DNA of 40,630 bases from Natronohydrobacter sp. (GCA_020832555.1 JAFIEM010000020.1:1-40630), one strand, 5' to 3'. Positions 7,557 to 15,397 are shown, numbered from the stretch's first letter. Notes: generated by a model not told the origin, from the letters alone. A program made the numbers and translations.

Positions 7557-8495
7557 ATGAATGCAGGGCAATCAGCCGACATGACACGATCAGATCGCGA
7601 AAAAAGGCCAGCGTCGGAAGCACCACCAGTCAGCTGGAAACACTGGCTGGAAGACCGTCTGACAGCGATACTTCTCGCAGTGGGACGCCTGTTGCCCTAC
7701 CCGACACGGATCACGACGATAGGCTGGCTAGGCGCAAATGTCATTGGACCGCTGGCCGGGATGCGCAAACGCGTCGCCGCAAATCTCTCGTTGATCGCGC
7801 CGGACATGCCGCTCACCGAAAAGCGGCTACTCTGTCGGGCGGTGCCTGGCAATCTGGCCCGTGCCCTTGCCGAGACTTTTTCAGGCGACGAGTTCATCGC
7901 ACGCGCCAGACAAAGCCCGATCTCCGGCGAGGGCCTGGGCGCACTTGATGCTGCGCGGGATGCGCGTCAACCCGTGGTCCTGACTACCGCCCATCTCGGG
8001 AATTACGATGCTGGCCGTGTTGTACTGCGTGAACGGGGTTACAATGTCGCGGCATTCTACATGCCGATGCGCAATCCCGCCTTTAATAAGCGCTATGTTG
8101 CAGCCATGGCGCATATAGCGAGCCCTGTCTTTCCACGCTCACGGTCGGGACTGGCGGCACTTGTGAAACACCTGCGCGAGGGAGGCATGATCGGGCTTGT
8201 GACCGATCATCACATGGCGCATGGCACGCTGATCGACTTCATGGGCGAACCTGCGCGCACCTCGACAGCTCCGGCAGAACTGGCGCTCAAACACGGGGCA
8301 TTGCTGGTTCCGCTTTATGCTATCCGTGAAAAGGACGGGCTGAGCTTCCGCATCGAGGTCGAGGCCCCGATACCGCATAGCGATCCGCTGACCATGACCC
8401 GTGCGATCAATGCGTCATTGGAAAAAAAGGTGCGCGCGCATATGGATCAGTGGATGTGGACCCATAAACGCTGGAAGCGTAATCAGCCGCGCTGA
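7557..8495 (+). CDS. LpxL/HtrB-type lysophospholipid or lipid A acyltransferase
   Basis: This 312-aa protein belongs to the family that adds secondary acyl chains to lipid A (LpxL/LpxM) or acylates lysolipids at the inner membrane. The catalytic H-X4-D motif is visible as HLGNYD (H146 to D151), followed by typical blocks GLVTDHHMAHGTLIDFMG and WMWTHKRWKR at the C-terminus. A membrane-associated segment lies at about 36-66. The start may be ATG 7557 or ATG 7581 (MTRSDREK); neither has a strong Shine-Dalgarno. Lipid A versus another lipid acceptor cannot be decided here. Its last 13 bases overlap the convergent ccoS. Confidence 0.85.
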   Translation: MNAGQSADMTRSDREKRPASEAPPVSWKHWLEDRLTAILLAVGRLLPYPTRITTIGWLGANVIGPLAGMRKRVAANLSLIAPDMPLTEKRLLCRAVPGNLARALAETFSGDEFIARARQSPISGEGLGALDAARDARQPVVLTTAHLGNYDAGRVVLRERGYNVAAFYMPMRNPAFNKRYVAAMAHIASPVFPRSRSGLAALVKHLREGGMIGLVTDHHMAHGTLIDFMGEPARTSTAPAELALKHGALLVPLYAIREKDGLSFRIEVEAPIPHSDPLTMTRAINASLEKKVRAHMDQWMWTHKRWKRNQPR

Positions 8496-8662
8496 TCTTC
8501 GTCCACAGGCTTGGGCTTGTCCTCATAGCGGGGGTCAAGGATGCGCTGGCTATCGCCCTCAGGGTCGTCATATTGCCCTTTTCGCAGACTCCAGAGAAAA
8601 GCCACGAGGCCCAGAAGCCCGAGAAACAATGACGCCGGTATCAGTATGGCCAGAACTTCCAT
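8483..8662 (-). CDS. ccoS: cbb3 oxidase maturation protein CcoS
   Basis: CcoS is a tiny single-span membrane protein required to make an active cbb3 oxidase, through cofactor insertion into CcoN. The 59-aa product has one transmembrane helix (MEVLAILIPASLFLGLLGL) followed by the family's LWSLRKGQYDDPEGDSQRIL signature. The start is the ATG at 8662; the longer reading frame to 8737 overlaps ccoI. It lies 8 bp after ccoI and is the last gene of ccoGHIS. Confidence 0.92.
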   Translation of the reverse strand: MEVLAILIPASLFLGLLGLVAFLWSLRKGQYDDPEGDSQRILDPRYEDKPKPVDEDQRG

Positions 8663-8670
8663 GAGACTCC

Positions 8671-10854
8671 CTATTTCAGACGCAGCGCGTTCAGCGTGAC
8701 CGTGATCGAGGAAATCGACATCACAAACGCTGCCCAAAGCGGGGTCGCGAAACCGAATAGCGCAATCGGCACGAAGATGATGTTGTAGATCCCCGATTGC
8801 CAGAGATTTTCGCGGATACGTTTCATCGCAGTTTTCGACAGGCGGACCGCATCGGCCACAGGCGACAGATCACGGCTGAGCAGCACCATATCCGACGCCG
8901 CCCGCGCTGCATCCAGCGCCGAAGCAGGCGAGATCGACACATGCGCCGTCGAGAGCGCGGCAGTGTCATTCAGCCCGTCACCCACCATCAGCACCTTGTG
9001 GCCTGCCGCCTGCAATTCCTCGATTTTCGCGGCCTTGTCAGCGGGCAACGCGCTGGCCTGCCAGTCATCGATGCGAAGGCGCTGCGCCAGATCGCGCACC
9101 ACGCCGGGCACATCGCCCGAGATCAGCCAGACATGTTTGCCCTGCGACTGCAACCCGCGCACGACGGTTTCCGCACCGGGGCGTAACTGATCGGCGAAGC
9201 TGAAACAACGCGTCTCACCGGCCACAGACAGATAGGCGGCCGTCACCGCCCCCGCTTCTGCGCCGACCCAATCGGCACGACCCAGCCGCACGCGCTGGCC
9301 CTGCCATTGGCCCTCGACCCCGTAGCCCGGCACCTCGGCCAGATCGTCGATTCTGGCCGGGCGCAGATCGCGATCCCGCAAGGCCCGCGCCAGCGCCTGC
9401 GCCAGAGGGTGGCTGGAGGCGTCGGCCAGACCCAGCGCCACGCGCAGATCATCGAGAGAATGGTCGTCCAGATTGGTGGGTTCCGGCGTGCCCATGGTCA
9501 GCGTGCCGGTCTTGTCGAACACGACCGTATCAACCTCGGCCAGCCGTTCCAGCGCAGTTCCGTCCTTGATCAGCAGTCCCTTGCGAAACAATTTGCCGCT
9601 GGAGGCCGTCACAACAGCCGGGACCGCAAGGCCCAGCGCACAGGGACAGGTGATGATCAGGCTTGCGACCGCGATGTTCAGCGACAGCCGCAGATCGCCG
9701 CCCGAAATCCAGAACCACACGAAAAACGCGCCCAGCGACAGGATCGGGATGGTCGGCGCATAGGCGGCTGCCGCCTTTTCGGCAATCGTGGTGTAGCGCA
9801 TCTTGGCCGATTCGGCATTGGCGACCAGATCGGCCATACGGTGCAGCGAACTGTCCTTGCCCGCCGCCGTCACGCGCACTTGCAAGGGACCGGTCAGATT
9901 GACCTCGCCCGCGCTGACCTGCGTGCCGGTGCCCGCGAATACGGGCAGCGTTTCGCCCGTCAGAAGCGCGCGGTCAAGTTCGGACTGGCCTGCCGTTACA
10001 ACACCGTCAACCGGCATTCGTCCGCCAGGGCGCACCAGCACAATATCGCCCACGGCCAGATCCGCGACCGAAACCACGCTTTCCACCCCCTCTGCCAGCC
10101 GGGTTGCGCGTGGCACTTCCAGCGCGGCGAGTTCCTGTGCCGCTGAACGCGCGACGGAGCGCGCGCGAAATTCGAGATAACGCCCGACCAGCAGGAAGAA
10201 GATCAGCATCACGACTGCCTCAAAGTAGGCGTGCTCGCCGGATTGAAGCGTTTCATAGGTCGAGATGAACAAAGTCAGAAGGATCGCGAAGGAAATCGGC
10301 CCGTCCATGTCCATCCGGCCCGCGCGCAGGGCTTTCCACGCGTTGCGGAAGAACGGGCGGCCCGCGAAGGCCACAGTCGGCACCGCGATCAGGCCGGAAA
10401 TCAGATGGAACAGATCGCGCGTCGCACCTTCGGCCCCGGACCAGACCGCGACCGACAGCAGCATGATATTCATCATCGCAAAGCCCGAGACGCCCACCAT
10501 CATCAGAAGCTCGCGCCCCTGACGCTCGGTTTCGGTCATCGAGAGCGTGCCCGCATCCAGTTCATGCGCCTCATAGCCAAGCCGGTCCAGTCGCGCGATC
10601 ACGTCGCTGGCCTCGATCCCGGCCTTTGCGTCAACGCTCAATCGCTTCAAGGTCAGATTTAGTCGGGCGGAATTAACGCCTTCCATCTTCGCCAGATCGC
10701 GCTCAATCGTCGAAATGCAGCCTGCGCAATGCACCGCCGGGACAGAAACCAGTATCCGGGCATTGGGCGCGGCTGCACGCCCCGCCAGCGCTTCGGCCGC
10801 TGGGGCAGCGTCACAGGCCGGGCAAGCCGAGGGGCGGATCGTCATGCTGCTCAT
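8671..10854 (-). CDS. ccoI: Copper-translocating P1B-type ATPase CcoI
   Basis: CcoI pumps copper out of the cytoplasm to supply the CuB site of cbb3 oxidase. The 727-aa protein has two N-terminal Cys pairs: CPAC at 11-14, and CAGC at 43-46 in an HMA-like domain. These are followed by paired membrane helices, the TGE motif (299-301), the ion-binding CPC (403-405), the phosphorylation motif DKTGT (Asp447) and the hinge GDGLNDTAAL. These mark a Cu(I)-type P1B ATPase. It lies 11 bp after ccoH. ATG 10845 (MTIRPS) is an alternative start three codons in. CcoI rather than CopA is chosen because of the ccoH and ccoS neighbours. Confidence 0.95.
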   Translation of the reverse strand: MSSMTIRPSACPACDAAPAAEALAGRAAAPNARILVSVPAVHCAGCISTIERDLAKMEGVNSARLNLTLKRLSVDAKAGIEASDVIARLDRLGYEAHELDAGTLSMTETERQGRELLMMVGVSGFAMMNIMLLSVAVWSGAEGATRDLFHLISGLIAVPTVAFAGRPFFRNAWKALRAGRMDMDGPISFAILLTLFISTYETLQSGEHAYFEAVVMLIFFLLVGRYLEFRARSVARSAAQELAALEVPRATRLAEGVESVVSVADLAVGDIVLVRPGGRMPVDGVVTAGQSELDRALLTGETLPVFAGTGTQVSAGEVNLTGPLQVRVTAAGKDSSLHRMADLVANAESAKMRYTTIAEKAAAAYAPTIPILSLGAFFVWFWISGGDLRLSLNIAVASLIITCPCALGLAVPAVVTASSGKLFRKGLLIKDGTALERLAEVDTVVFDKTGTLTMGTPEPTNLDDHSLDDLRVALGLADASSHPLAQALARALRDRDLRPARIDDLAEVPGYGVEGQWQGQRVRLGRADWVGAEAGAVTAAYLSVAGETRCFSFADQLRPGAETVVRGLQSQGKHVWLISGDVPGVVRDLAQRLRIDDWQASALPADKAAKIEELQAAGHKVLMVGDGLNDTAALSTAHVSISPASALDAARAASDMVLLSRDLSPVADAVRLSKTAMKRIRENLWQSGIYNIIFVPIALFGFATPLWAAFVMSISSITVTLNALRLK

Positions 10855-10865
10855 GTCATCCCGGT

Positions 10866-11336
10866 TCAGCGCAGATGCAACACGACACGCTGACGGAACT
10901 CAGTGCCGTCTGCCGCCACGGCATGCAGCCGGATATTCCAGTTGCCCTTGCCGATTTCAACCGGCGCGCGATAAGCGCCGTCGATGAACCGGAACTCCGG
11001 CACCTGATCGTCGCGTACATGGGTCGCAGCACCAAGGACCGCATCGAGATGGGCCACGCGCACCGGATTTCCCTCAGGATCGGTGATCGCAAGCGTCAAC
11101 TCGCCTTCACGATGCGTGGCCTTCACGTCCCAGCCAAGCGCAAGCTGTTCGGCCAGTTCCTGATTGAAGTTCTGGCTGGCCACAAAGGAATTGTCCACCT
11201 CCAACCCCGGAAAGGTACTGACGGCATTGAACGCCAGAGTCAGATTGGCCGCGAGGATCACACCGAAGGACGAGACCGCGATGATCAGCACCTTGCGGCC
11301 TGTCATCCTGAAGCCAGTTTGCTTTTGCTGTGTCAT
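10866..11336 (-). CDS. ccoH: cbb3 oxidase assembly protein CcoH (FixH)
   Basis: CcoH is a single-span periplasmic-facing protein that associates with CcoN during assembly of cbb3 oxidase. The 156-aa protein has an N-terminal transmembrane helix (about residues 15-36). A FixH-type domain follows, with GWDVKATHREGELTLAI and an RAPVEIGKGNWNIRL segment. Its ATG overlaps the stop of ccoG by 4 nt (11333-11336), so translation is coupled. Confidence 0.92.
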   Translation of the reverse strand: MTQQKQTGFRMTGRKVLIIAVSSFGVILAANLTLAFNAVSTFPGLEVDNSFVASQNFNQELAEQLALGWDVKATHREGELTLAITDPEGNPVRVAHLDAVLGAATHVRDDQVPEFRFIDGAYRAPVEIGKGNWNIRLHAVAADGTEFRQRVVLHLR

Positions 11337-12763
11337 TGGGTTCTCCCATTGAAGATCGTGTCGGAATAGACCCGGTCATTGGTTCCGGGGATGGTCGCCC
11401 AGATCCGCACCGGACTACGCTCGGCTGTGTTGGACGCGGTGCCCGGCGCGGCTGTCAGATAGACCCGCAGCAGCGCCATCTCGTCCGGCCCGACCGTCAC
11501 ACGCCGCCCCGGTTCGCCCTCGATCGACAGGCGCAGATCCGGGTTTTCTGTGATTGAGAGCACAAAGTCGCGCTCATCATGATGCATGTTGCGCAGGCGA
11601 ATGTCATAAACATTGCGGACAGTGCCATCTGAAAGCACGACATGGGTCGGGTTGCGCACCGGGGCCACGCTCATGTCCATATCCGAGCGGATGAACAGCG
11701 CGACCACCAGCCCGATCCCCACAAGCCCCCAGATTACCGTGTAAAGGATCGTGCGGGGGCGCAGGATATGTTTCCAGACGGATTTCTGCGGCTTTCCGGA
11801 AAGCTCGGCTTCCTGATCCGAGAGCGCCATATAGGCCACCAGTCCGCGCGGCTTGCCGATCCGGTCCATCACCTCGTCGCAAGCATCGATGCACAGCCCG
11901 CAGGTGATGCATTCCATCTGCTGCCCGTTGCGGATGTCGATCCCCATGGGACAGACATTCACACAGGCCATGCAGTCAATGCAATCGCCCTGGCTGGGGT
12001 CAAGCTGGCCTTTCTTCAGCTTGCCACGCGGCTCTCCGCGCCAGTGGCGGTAATCAATGGTGATCGTGTCCTCATCCATCATGGCGGCCTGAATCCGGGG
12101 CCAAGGGCAGGCATATATACAGACCTGCTCGCGGAAGAAACCGCCAAACAGAAATGTCGTCATCGTCAGTATGAGAACGGTCAGATAGGCAATCGGATGC
12201 GCCTGTCCAGTAAAGAGATCGACCAGCAATGTCGGCGCGTCCGCAAAGTAGAAGACCCAGGCTCCCCCGGTCGCCATGCCGATCAGGAACCAGACCGCCC
12301 ATTTCAGTCCGTATTTGCGGATCTTCTCGCCATTCCACGGCTGGCGATGCAGGCGCAGGCGCGCATTGCGGTCGCCCTCGATCCAGCGTTCGACAAGAAT
12401 GAACAAATCTGTCCATACAGTCTGAGGACAGGCATAGCCGCACCAGACCCGGCCCAGCGCCGAAGTGAACAGAAACAGCCCGATCCCCGCCATGATAAGC
12501 AGGCCCGCCACGAAATAGAATTCATGCGGCCAGATTTCGACCATGAAGAAGAAAAAACGCCGGTTCGCGAGGTCCAGCAAGACCGCCTGATTGGGCATTT
12601 CCGGGCCACGGTCCCAGCGGATCCATGGGATAAAGTAGTAAACACCCAGCATTACCGCCAGCAGCCACCATTTCATGGTGCGGAAGTTGCCCTTCACCCG
12701 GCGCGGAAAAATCGGCTCGCGCTTGGCATAGAGGCTGGGCGGGTTCGGATCTTGCGCATTCAC
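11333..12763 (-). CDS. ccoG: cbb3 oxidase accessory iron-sulfur protein CcoG (RdxB/FixG)
   Basis: CcoG is a membrane protein with two [4Fe-4S] clusters, shown in relatives to act as a cupric reductase in cbb3 oxidase assembly. The 476-aa protein has several transmembrane helices (about 31-48, 84-103, 154-175, 190-210), CGYACPQ at 108-114 and CIYACPWPR at 215-223. Two ferredoxin-type Cys clusters follow: C261, C264, C267, C271 and C285, C288, C291, C295. An Ig-like periplasmic C-terminal domain ends the protein. The start is GTG 12763, with AGGAG 11 bases upstream. An FNR box lies 59 bp upstream, so ccoGHIS should be induced at low oxygen. Confidence 0.94.
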   Translation of the reverse strand: MNAQDPNPPSLYAKREPIFPRRVKGNFRTMKWWLLAVMLGVYYFIPWIRWDRGPEMPNQAVLLDLANRRFFFFMVEIWPHEFYFVAGLLIMAGIGLFLFTSALGRVWCGYACPQTVWTDLFILVERWIEGDRNARLRLHRQPWNGEKIRKYGLKWAVWFLIGMATGGAWVFYFADAPTLLVDLFTGQAHPIAYLTVLILTMTTFLFGGFFREQVCIYACPWPRIQAAMMDEDTITIDYRHWRGEPRGKLKKGQLDPSQGDCIDCMACVNVCPMGIDIRNGQQMECITCGLCIDACDEVMDRIGKPRGLVAYMALSDQEAELSGKPQKSVWKHILRPRTILYTVIWGLVGIGLVVALFIRSDMDMSVAPVRNPTHVVLSDGTVRNVYDIRLRNMHHDERDFVLSITENPDLRLSIEGEPGRRVTVGPDEMALLRVYLTAAPGTASNTAERSPVRIWATIPGTNDRVYSDTIFNGRTQ

Positions 12764-12821
12764 CTGAGATCACTCCTGCAATCGGGTCGGCTTTTATTCC
12801 CATGCACGGCGTCAGGTAGCA

Positions 12822-12835
12822 TTGACCTGAATCAA
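12822..12835 (-). promoter_or_regulatory. FNR box upstream of ccoGHIS
   Basis: TTGACCTGAATCAA matches TTGAY-N4-RTCAA on both half sites. Its centre is about 65 bp from the ccoG GTG. A class II start about 41 bp from the centre would fall near 12787 and leave a leader of about 24 nt containing the AGGAG. Regulation by the FnrL encoded at 19433-20185 is inference from the motif. Confidence 0.8.
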
Positions 12836-12840
12836 ACCGA

Positions 12841-12863
12841 TGTCCCAAATGCATATTTGGACA
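12841..12863. repeat. Near-perfect palindrome between the two FNR boxes
   Basis: The left arm TGTCCCAAAT and right arm ATTTGGACA, with spacer GCAT, are complementary apart from one extra C. The inner core (12845-12860) is the perfect hairpin CCAAAT/ATTTGG. It could be an operator for a second regulator or a hairpin in a transcript. It directly abuts the ccoG FNR box and lies upstream of the predicted start. Confidence 0.5.
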
Positions 12864-12892
12864 ACATGACGCAGGTTTGCCAAAGATGAACG

Positions 12893-12951
12893 GCGCGTGT
12901 GTGACACCGGCCTCTGACAACACGCGCGAACAGGAATACAGAGGCCGGTGT
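12893..12951. repeat. Perfect 13-bp inverted repeat with a possible pseudoknot partner
   Basis: ACACCGGCCTCTG (12904-12916) is exactly complementary to CAGAGGCCGGTGT (12939-12951), with a 22-base loop. In addition, GCGCGTGT (12893-12900) is exactly complementary to ACACGCGC (12920-12927) inside that loop. The two pairings together have H-type pseudoknot topology, or they could act as alternative hairpins. No T-run follows on either strand, so it does not look like a terminator. A small RNA or leader element is possible; the strand is not known. Confidence 0.55.
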
Positions 12952-13003
12952 GGCCCAAGCAGACGGGCTGTTCGCACTCTGCAGTACAGCGCTACGCCAC
13001 ACC

Positions 13004-13017
13004 TTGACGCAGATCAA
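13004..13017. promoter_or_regulatory. FNR box overlapping the end of the LysR gene
   Basis: TTGACGCAGATCAA matches TTGAY-N4-RTCAA. It overlaps the LysR stop codon (13016-13014). A leftward class II start would fall near 12969 and place the inverted repeat at 12904-12951 within the first 70 nt of the transcript. It may be a second promoter of ccoGHIS or drive a separate short RNA. Confidence 0.65.
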
Positions 13018-13925
13018 GTTCGAGGGGCTGCGACAATCCGTCCGGGCGTGACGGATGCTTCTCGCCGAACCCATTTGCAGAACGCACGCAACGCGGGGCG
13101 TTGCAGGCCGGGGCGGGTTACAAGATAATATGCGCGTTCGGACACATCCCGCATAGCGATCTGCAGGCGTCCGGCATCAATATCGGCCTGCACAAGCGTC
13201 TCCGTGACTACCGCAAGCCCATGCCCGGCACGCGCAGCTTCCAGCATCAGGTTGCCGGGCAGGTGGATCACGCTGCCCGGACAGGCGAGTTTTTCCACGC
13301 CCTGACGCGACAGGAACAGGCTGGCCTCGTTCTGCTCAAGTTCGCTCAGCCATGGTAGCCCAGCCAACCCCTCTGGTGCTGCGCCATTGGCCTGATCGAG
13401 AAGCTCGGGTGAGGCGACGACGATCAGCGGCGCTGGCAAGAGCAGTTCGACCTCAAGACCACTCCAGTCGCCTTTGCCATGCCGGATGGCCGCATCGAAA
13501 CCGCCTGGCTCCAAGGGGCGCAGGGCGGGGCTTGGGTCGAGCACCAGATCGACACCGGGATGCGCCAACCGGAATGAACCAAGGCGCGGAACCAGCCAGG
13601 AACTGGCAAACATGGATGTGGTCGAGATCTGAAGCGGGCGCTGACGCTGCTCATCGGTGACGTCCTCGACAGCGCGCTGGATCTCGCCGAAACCGCGGCG
13701 CACCCCTTCGGCCAGATGCCGGCCAGCATCGGTCAGTTCCATCTTGCGCCCGACACGCGACACCAGTTGCAGATCAAGTGCTTTCTCCAGTGCGCGAATT
13801 TGCTGGCTGATGGCAGCATGCGTCACACCAAGCTGCGTTGCCGCAGCAACAACTGATCCGGCCTCGACCAGAGCGCTGAAAGCGCGCAGCGCCGACAAGG
13901 GTGGCATATCCCGCCAATCCATCAT
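13014..13925 (-). CDS. LysR-family transcriptional regulator (GcvA-like group)
   Basis: This 303-aa protein has an N-terminal winged helix-turn-helix (about residues 8-66; PLSALRAFSALVEAGSVVAA and THAAISQQIRALE). The C-terminal effector-binding domain contains QISTTSMFASSWLVPRLGSF, DAAIRHGKGDW and a GLAVV segment. The sequence resembles the GcvA/AmpR-like group, but the effector cannot be deduced. ATG 13925 or the adjacent ATG 13922 can serve as start. A perfect palindrome containing a T-N11-A LysR box lies just upstream, shared with the divergent 52-aa gene, which is the most likely target along with itself. It separates the ccoGHIS and ccoNOQP blocks; a role in oxidase control is possible but unproven. 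Confidence 0.88.
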   Translation of the reverse strand: MMDWRDMPPLSALRAFSALVEAGSVVAAATQLGVTHAAISQQIRALEKALDLQLVSRVGRKMELTDAGRHLAEGVRRGFGEIQRAVEDVTDEQRQRPLQISTTSMFASSWLVPRLGSFRLAHPGVDLVLDPSPALRPLEPGGFDAAIRHGKGDWSGLEVELLLPAPLIVVASPELLDQANGAAPEGLAGLPWLSELEQNEASLFLSRQGVEKLACPGSVIHLPGNLMLEAARAGHGLAVVTETLVQADIDAGRLQIAMRDVSERAYYLVTRPGLQRPALRAFCKWVRREASVTPGRIVAAPRT

Positions 13926-13942
13926 GTAAGTTTTTCTAACAT

Positions 13943-13959
13943 TTTGGAATTATTCCAAA
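13943..13959. promoter_or_regulatory. Palindromic LysR-type operator between the LysR gene and the 52-aa gene
   Basis: TTTGGAATTATTCCAAA is a perfect inverted repeat (7+3+7) whose inner 13 bases, TGGAATTATTCCA, fit the T-N11-A LysR box. It starts 18 bp before the LysR start codon and ends 62 bp before the divergent ATG at 14022, as expected for an autoregulatory site. Assignment to this LysR protein is inference from position. Confidence 0.65.
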
Positions 13960-14021
13960 GTGGCTTTCAAGACACGAAATCGTCAATAAAGAAATATCAT
14001 CACAATCCTTCGGAGGCCACC

Positions 14022-14180
14022 ATGCTGGGAATACAGGCGAAGTTTCTCTTTCTTGCCGCACGTCTCTCGGCTCTGAATGAGATGCAGGACACTGATCGCC
14101 ATCAGGTTCGCACCGTCGCGCATGCCAGCGACTTTGTGCGTCTTCGGGCGCCAGACCCTTTGCGAACACGCTCGGCATGA
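14022..14180 (+). CDS. 52-aa protein divergent from the LysR gene, unknown
   Basis: The start is well defined: CGGAGG lies five bases before ATG 14022, the strongest Shine-Dalgarno in this region, and an upstream start at 13944 would overlap the operator. The product begins MLGIQAKFLFLAARLSALNE, which could form an amphipathic or weakly membrane-associated helix. It ends with an Arg-rich tail (FVRLRAPDPLRTRSA). I do not recognise a family. Its placement opposite a LysR regulator with a shared palindrome suggests it is that regulator's target. A terminator-like hairpin directly follows the stop codon. Confidence 0.6.
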   Translation: MLGIQAKFLFLAARLSALNEMQDTDRHQVRTVAHASDFVRLRAPDPLRTRSA

Positions 14181-14183
14181 ATG

Positions 14184-14212
14184 AAAAAACCGGCCCACGA
14201 TGGGGCCGGTTT
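14184..14212 (-). terminator. Rho-independent terminator of ccoNOQP
   Basis: On the minus strand a 10-bp stem (AAACCGGCCC/GGGCCGGTTT, 14187-14212, 6-base loop) is followed by a run of T (A-run on plus at 14184-14189). It lies 23 bp past the ccoP stop. It may also limit transcription of the 52-aa gene from the other side. Confidence 0.85.
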
Positions 14213-14235
14213 GAGAGCTGATCGCGGCAACGAAG

Positions 14236-15168
14236 TTATTGCCCGCCACCCAGCTGGTGAACATAGGCTGCCACCGCCCGGATCTCAGCTTCGCGCAGAC
14301 GGTTTTCGAAGCCCGGCATTACACCGAAGCGCGAGTAATAGACCGACTCGCGGATCGCTTCAGGTGAGCCCCCGTAAAGCCAGATCTGATTGTTCAGCGC
14401 AGGGGCCCCGATGAAATGGTCCCCTTCACCACCATCACCGTGGCAGGATGCACAGTTCATTTCGTACACCTCGCCCCCCACAGATGCCAGGGTTGCATCG
14501 TGATCCGAGCCAGACAGCGACAGCACAAATGCCACGACCTGATCGATTTCCTCATTGCTGAGCAGTCCATCAGCCCCGAATGCAGGCATAGCCGAATAGC
14601 GCGTATCCGCGAAGTCCTCATTGCGGATACCCCAGGTGATCGTCGTCAAGATATCATCCATCGTGCCGCCCCAGAGCCAGTCATCATCCAGCAGGTTCGG
14701 AAAACCGCTGGCCTGAACACCTGCGCCACCTTGGCCGTGGCACTGCGAGCACTGCGCCCGGAACACCGAGCCGCCGGCATTGATCGCAAACCGGTGCAAT
14801 TCGTCATTGTCACGAATAGCGTCCAGATCGGTCTCGACCAGTTGCACGAAAAACTGCTCGTTGCGGGCCTCGAACTCGGCGATTTCTGCCGCGACATTGG
14901 CCCGCGAGGAATAGCCCAGCACACCAGAGGTCGCCTGCTGAATCCCCGGCCATGCTGGCATGGCGATCCAGTATCCGACCGACCAGATCACGGTCAGGAT
15001 GAAAATCCAGACCCACCAGCGCGGCATCGGGTTGTCGTATTCCTCGATCCCATCCCAGCTATGGCCCGTGGTCGGCGGATCCTGTTTCAGCTTGACCGCC
15101 GGATCGGGGTATTGCCGCGACGCGGGAGAGACCTTGTTCTCCGGTGTTTTGTCTTGGGGGTCGACCAT
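14236..15168 (-). CDS. ccoP: cbb3 cytochrome oxidase dihaem subunit CcoP
   Basis: CcoP receives electrons from soluble or membrane cytochromes and passes them to CcoO and CcoN. The 310-aa protein has a transmembrane helix (about 51-71) and two c-type haem sites, CSQCH (140-144) and CASCH (239-243). Met ligands are likely in SAMPAFG and VMPGFE. The start codon overlaps the ccoQ stop by 1 nt (TGATG). It is the last gene of ccoNOQP and is followed by a strong terminator. Confidence 0.96.
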   Translation of the reverse strand: MVDPQDKTPENKVSPASRQYPDPAVKLKQDPPTTGHSWDGIEEYDNPMPRWWVWIFILTVIWSVGYWIAMPAWPGIQQATSGVLGYSSRANVAAEIAEFEARNEQFFVQLVETDLDAIRDNDELHRFAINAGGSVFRAQCSQCHGQGGAGVQASGFPNLLDDDWLWGGTMDDILTTITWGIRNEDFADTRYSAMPAFGADGLLSNEEIDQVVAFVLSLSGSDHDATLASVGGEVYEMNCASCHGDGGEGDHFIGAPALNNQIWLYGGSPEAIRESVYYSRFGVMPGFENRLREAEIRAVAAYVHQLGGGQ

Positions 15169-15386
15169 CAGCGGGCCTCTTTTGGTTTGCTTTGATGTCC
15201 CGTCCGAGGGGCGCTGTCGCCCGCGTCCGGTTTGTCATCATTGCGGAAAATGGAATTGGCGGTCTCGTCATGCACCTTGTTCGCACCGGGGCGCAGGATG
15301 AAGATGAACACCCCGATGAAAAAGCAGAACATGAACAGCAGATGCCAGCTATCAGCGAAAGCACGGAGCCAGGTATAGGTTTCCAT
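15168..15386 (-). CDS. ccoQ: cbb3 oxidase small subunit CcoQ
   Basis: CcoQ is a small single-span subunit that stabilises the cbb3 complex and, in Rhodobacter sphaeroides, is linked to redox signalling. The 72-aa protein has one transmembrane helix (about residues 12-32, including LLFMFCFFIGVFIFIL). A charged cytoplasmic tail follows, containing ANSIFRNDDKPD. It lies 11 bp after ccoO and overlaps ccoP by 1 nt. Confidence 0.93.
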   Translation of the reverse strand: METYTWLRAFADSWHLLFMFCFFIGVFIFILRPGANKVHDETANSIFRNDDKPDAGDSAPRTGHQSKPKEAR

Positions 15387-15397
15387 GTCTCCCTCCC

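Noticed and set aside
5805-7571. 588-codon open frame on the minus strand opposite gshA
   Set aside because: It is antisense to a clear gshA and its translation shows no family signature. Long antisense frames are common in GC-rich genes with strong third-position bias.
11642-12889. 415-codon open frame on the plus strand opposite ccoG
   Set aside because: It is antisense to the ferredoxin-like Cys clusters of ccoG, with no signature or ribosome-binding site.
12904-12951. 13-bp inverted repeat considered as a transcription terminator
   Set aside because: No T-run follows on either strand and the loop is 22 bases, so it is reported as a structure of unknown role instead.
12832-13074. 80-codon minus-strand frame in the gap between the LysR gene and ccoG
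   Set aside because: It overlaps the LysR 3' end, both hairpins and an FNR box, has no ribosome-binding site and has random-looking composition.
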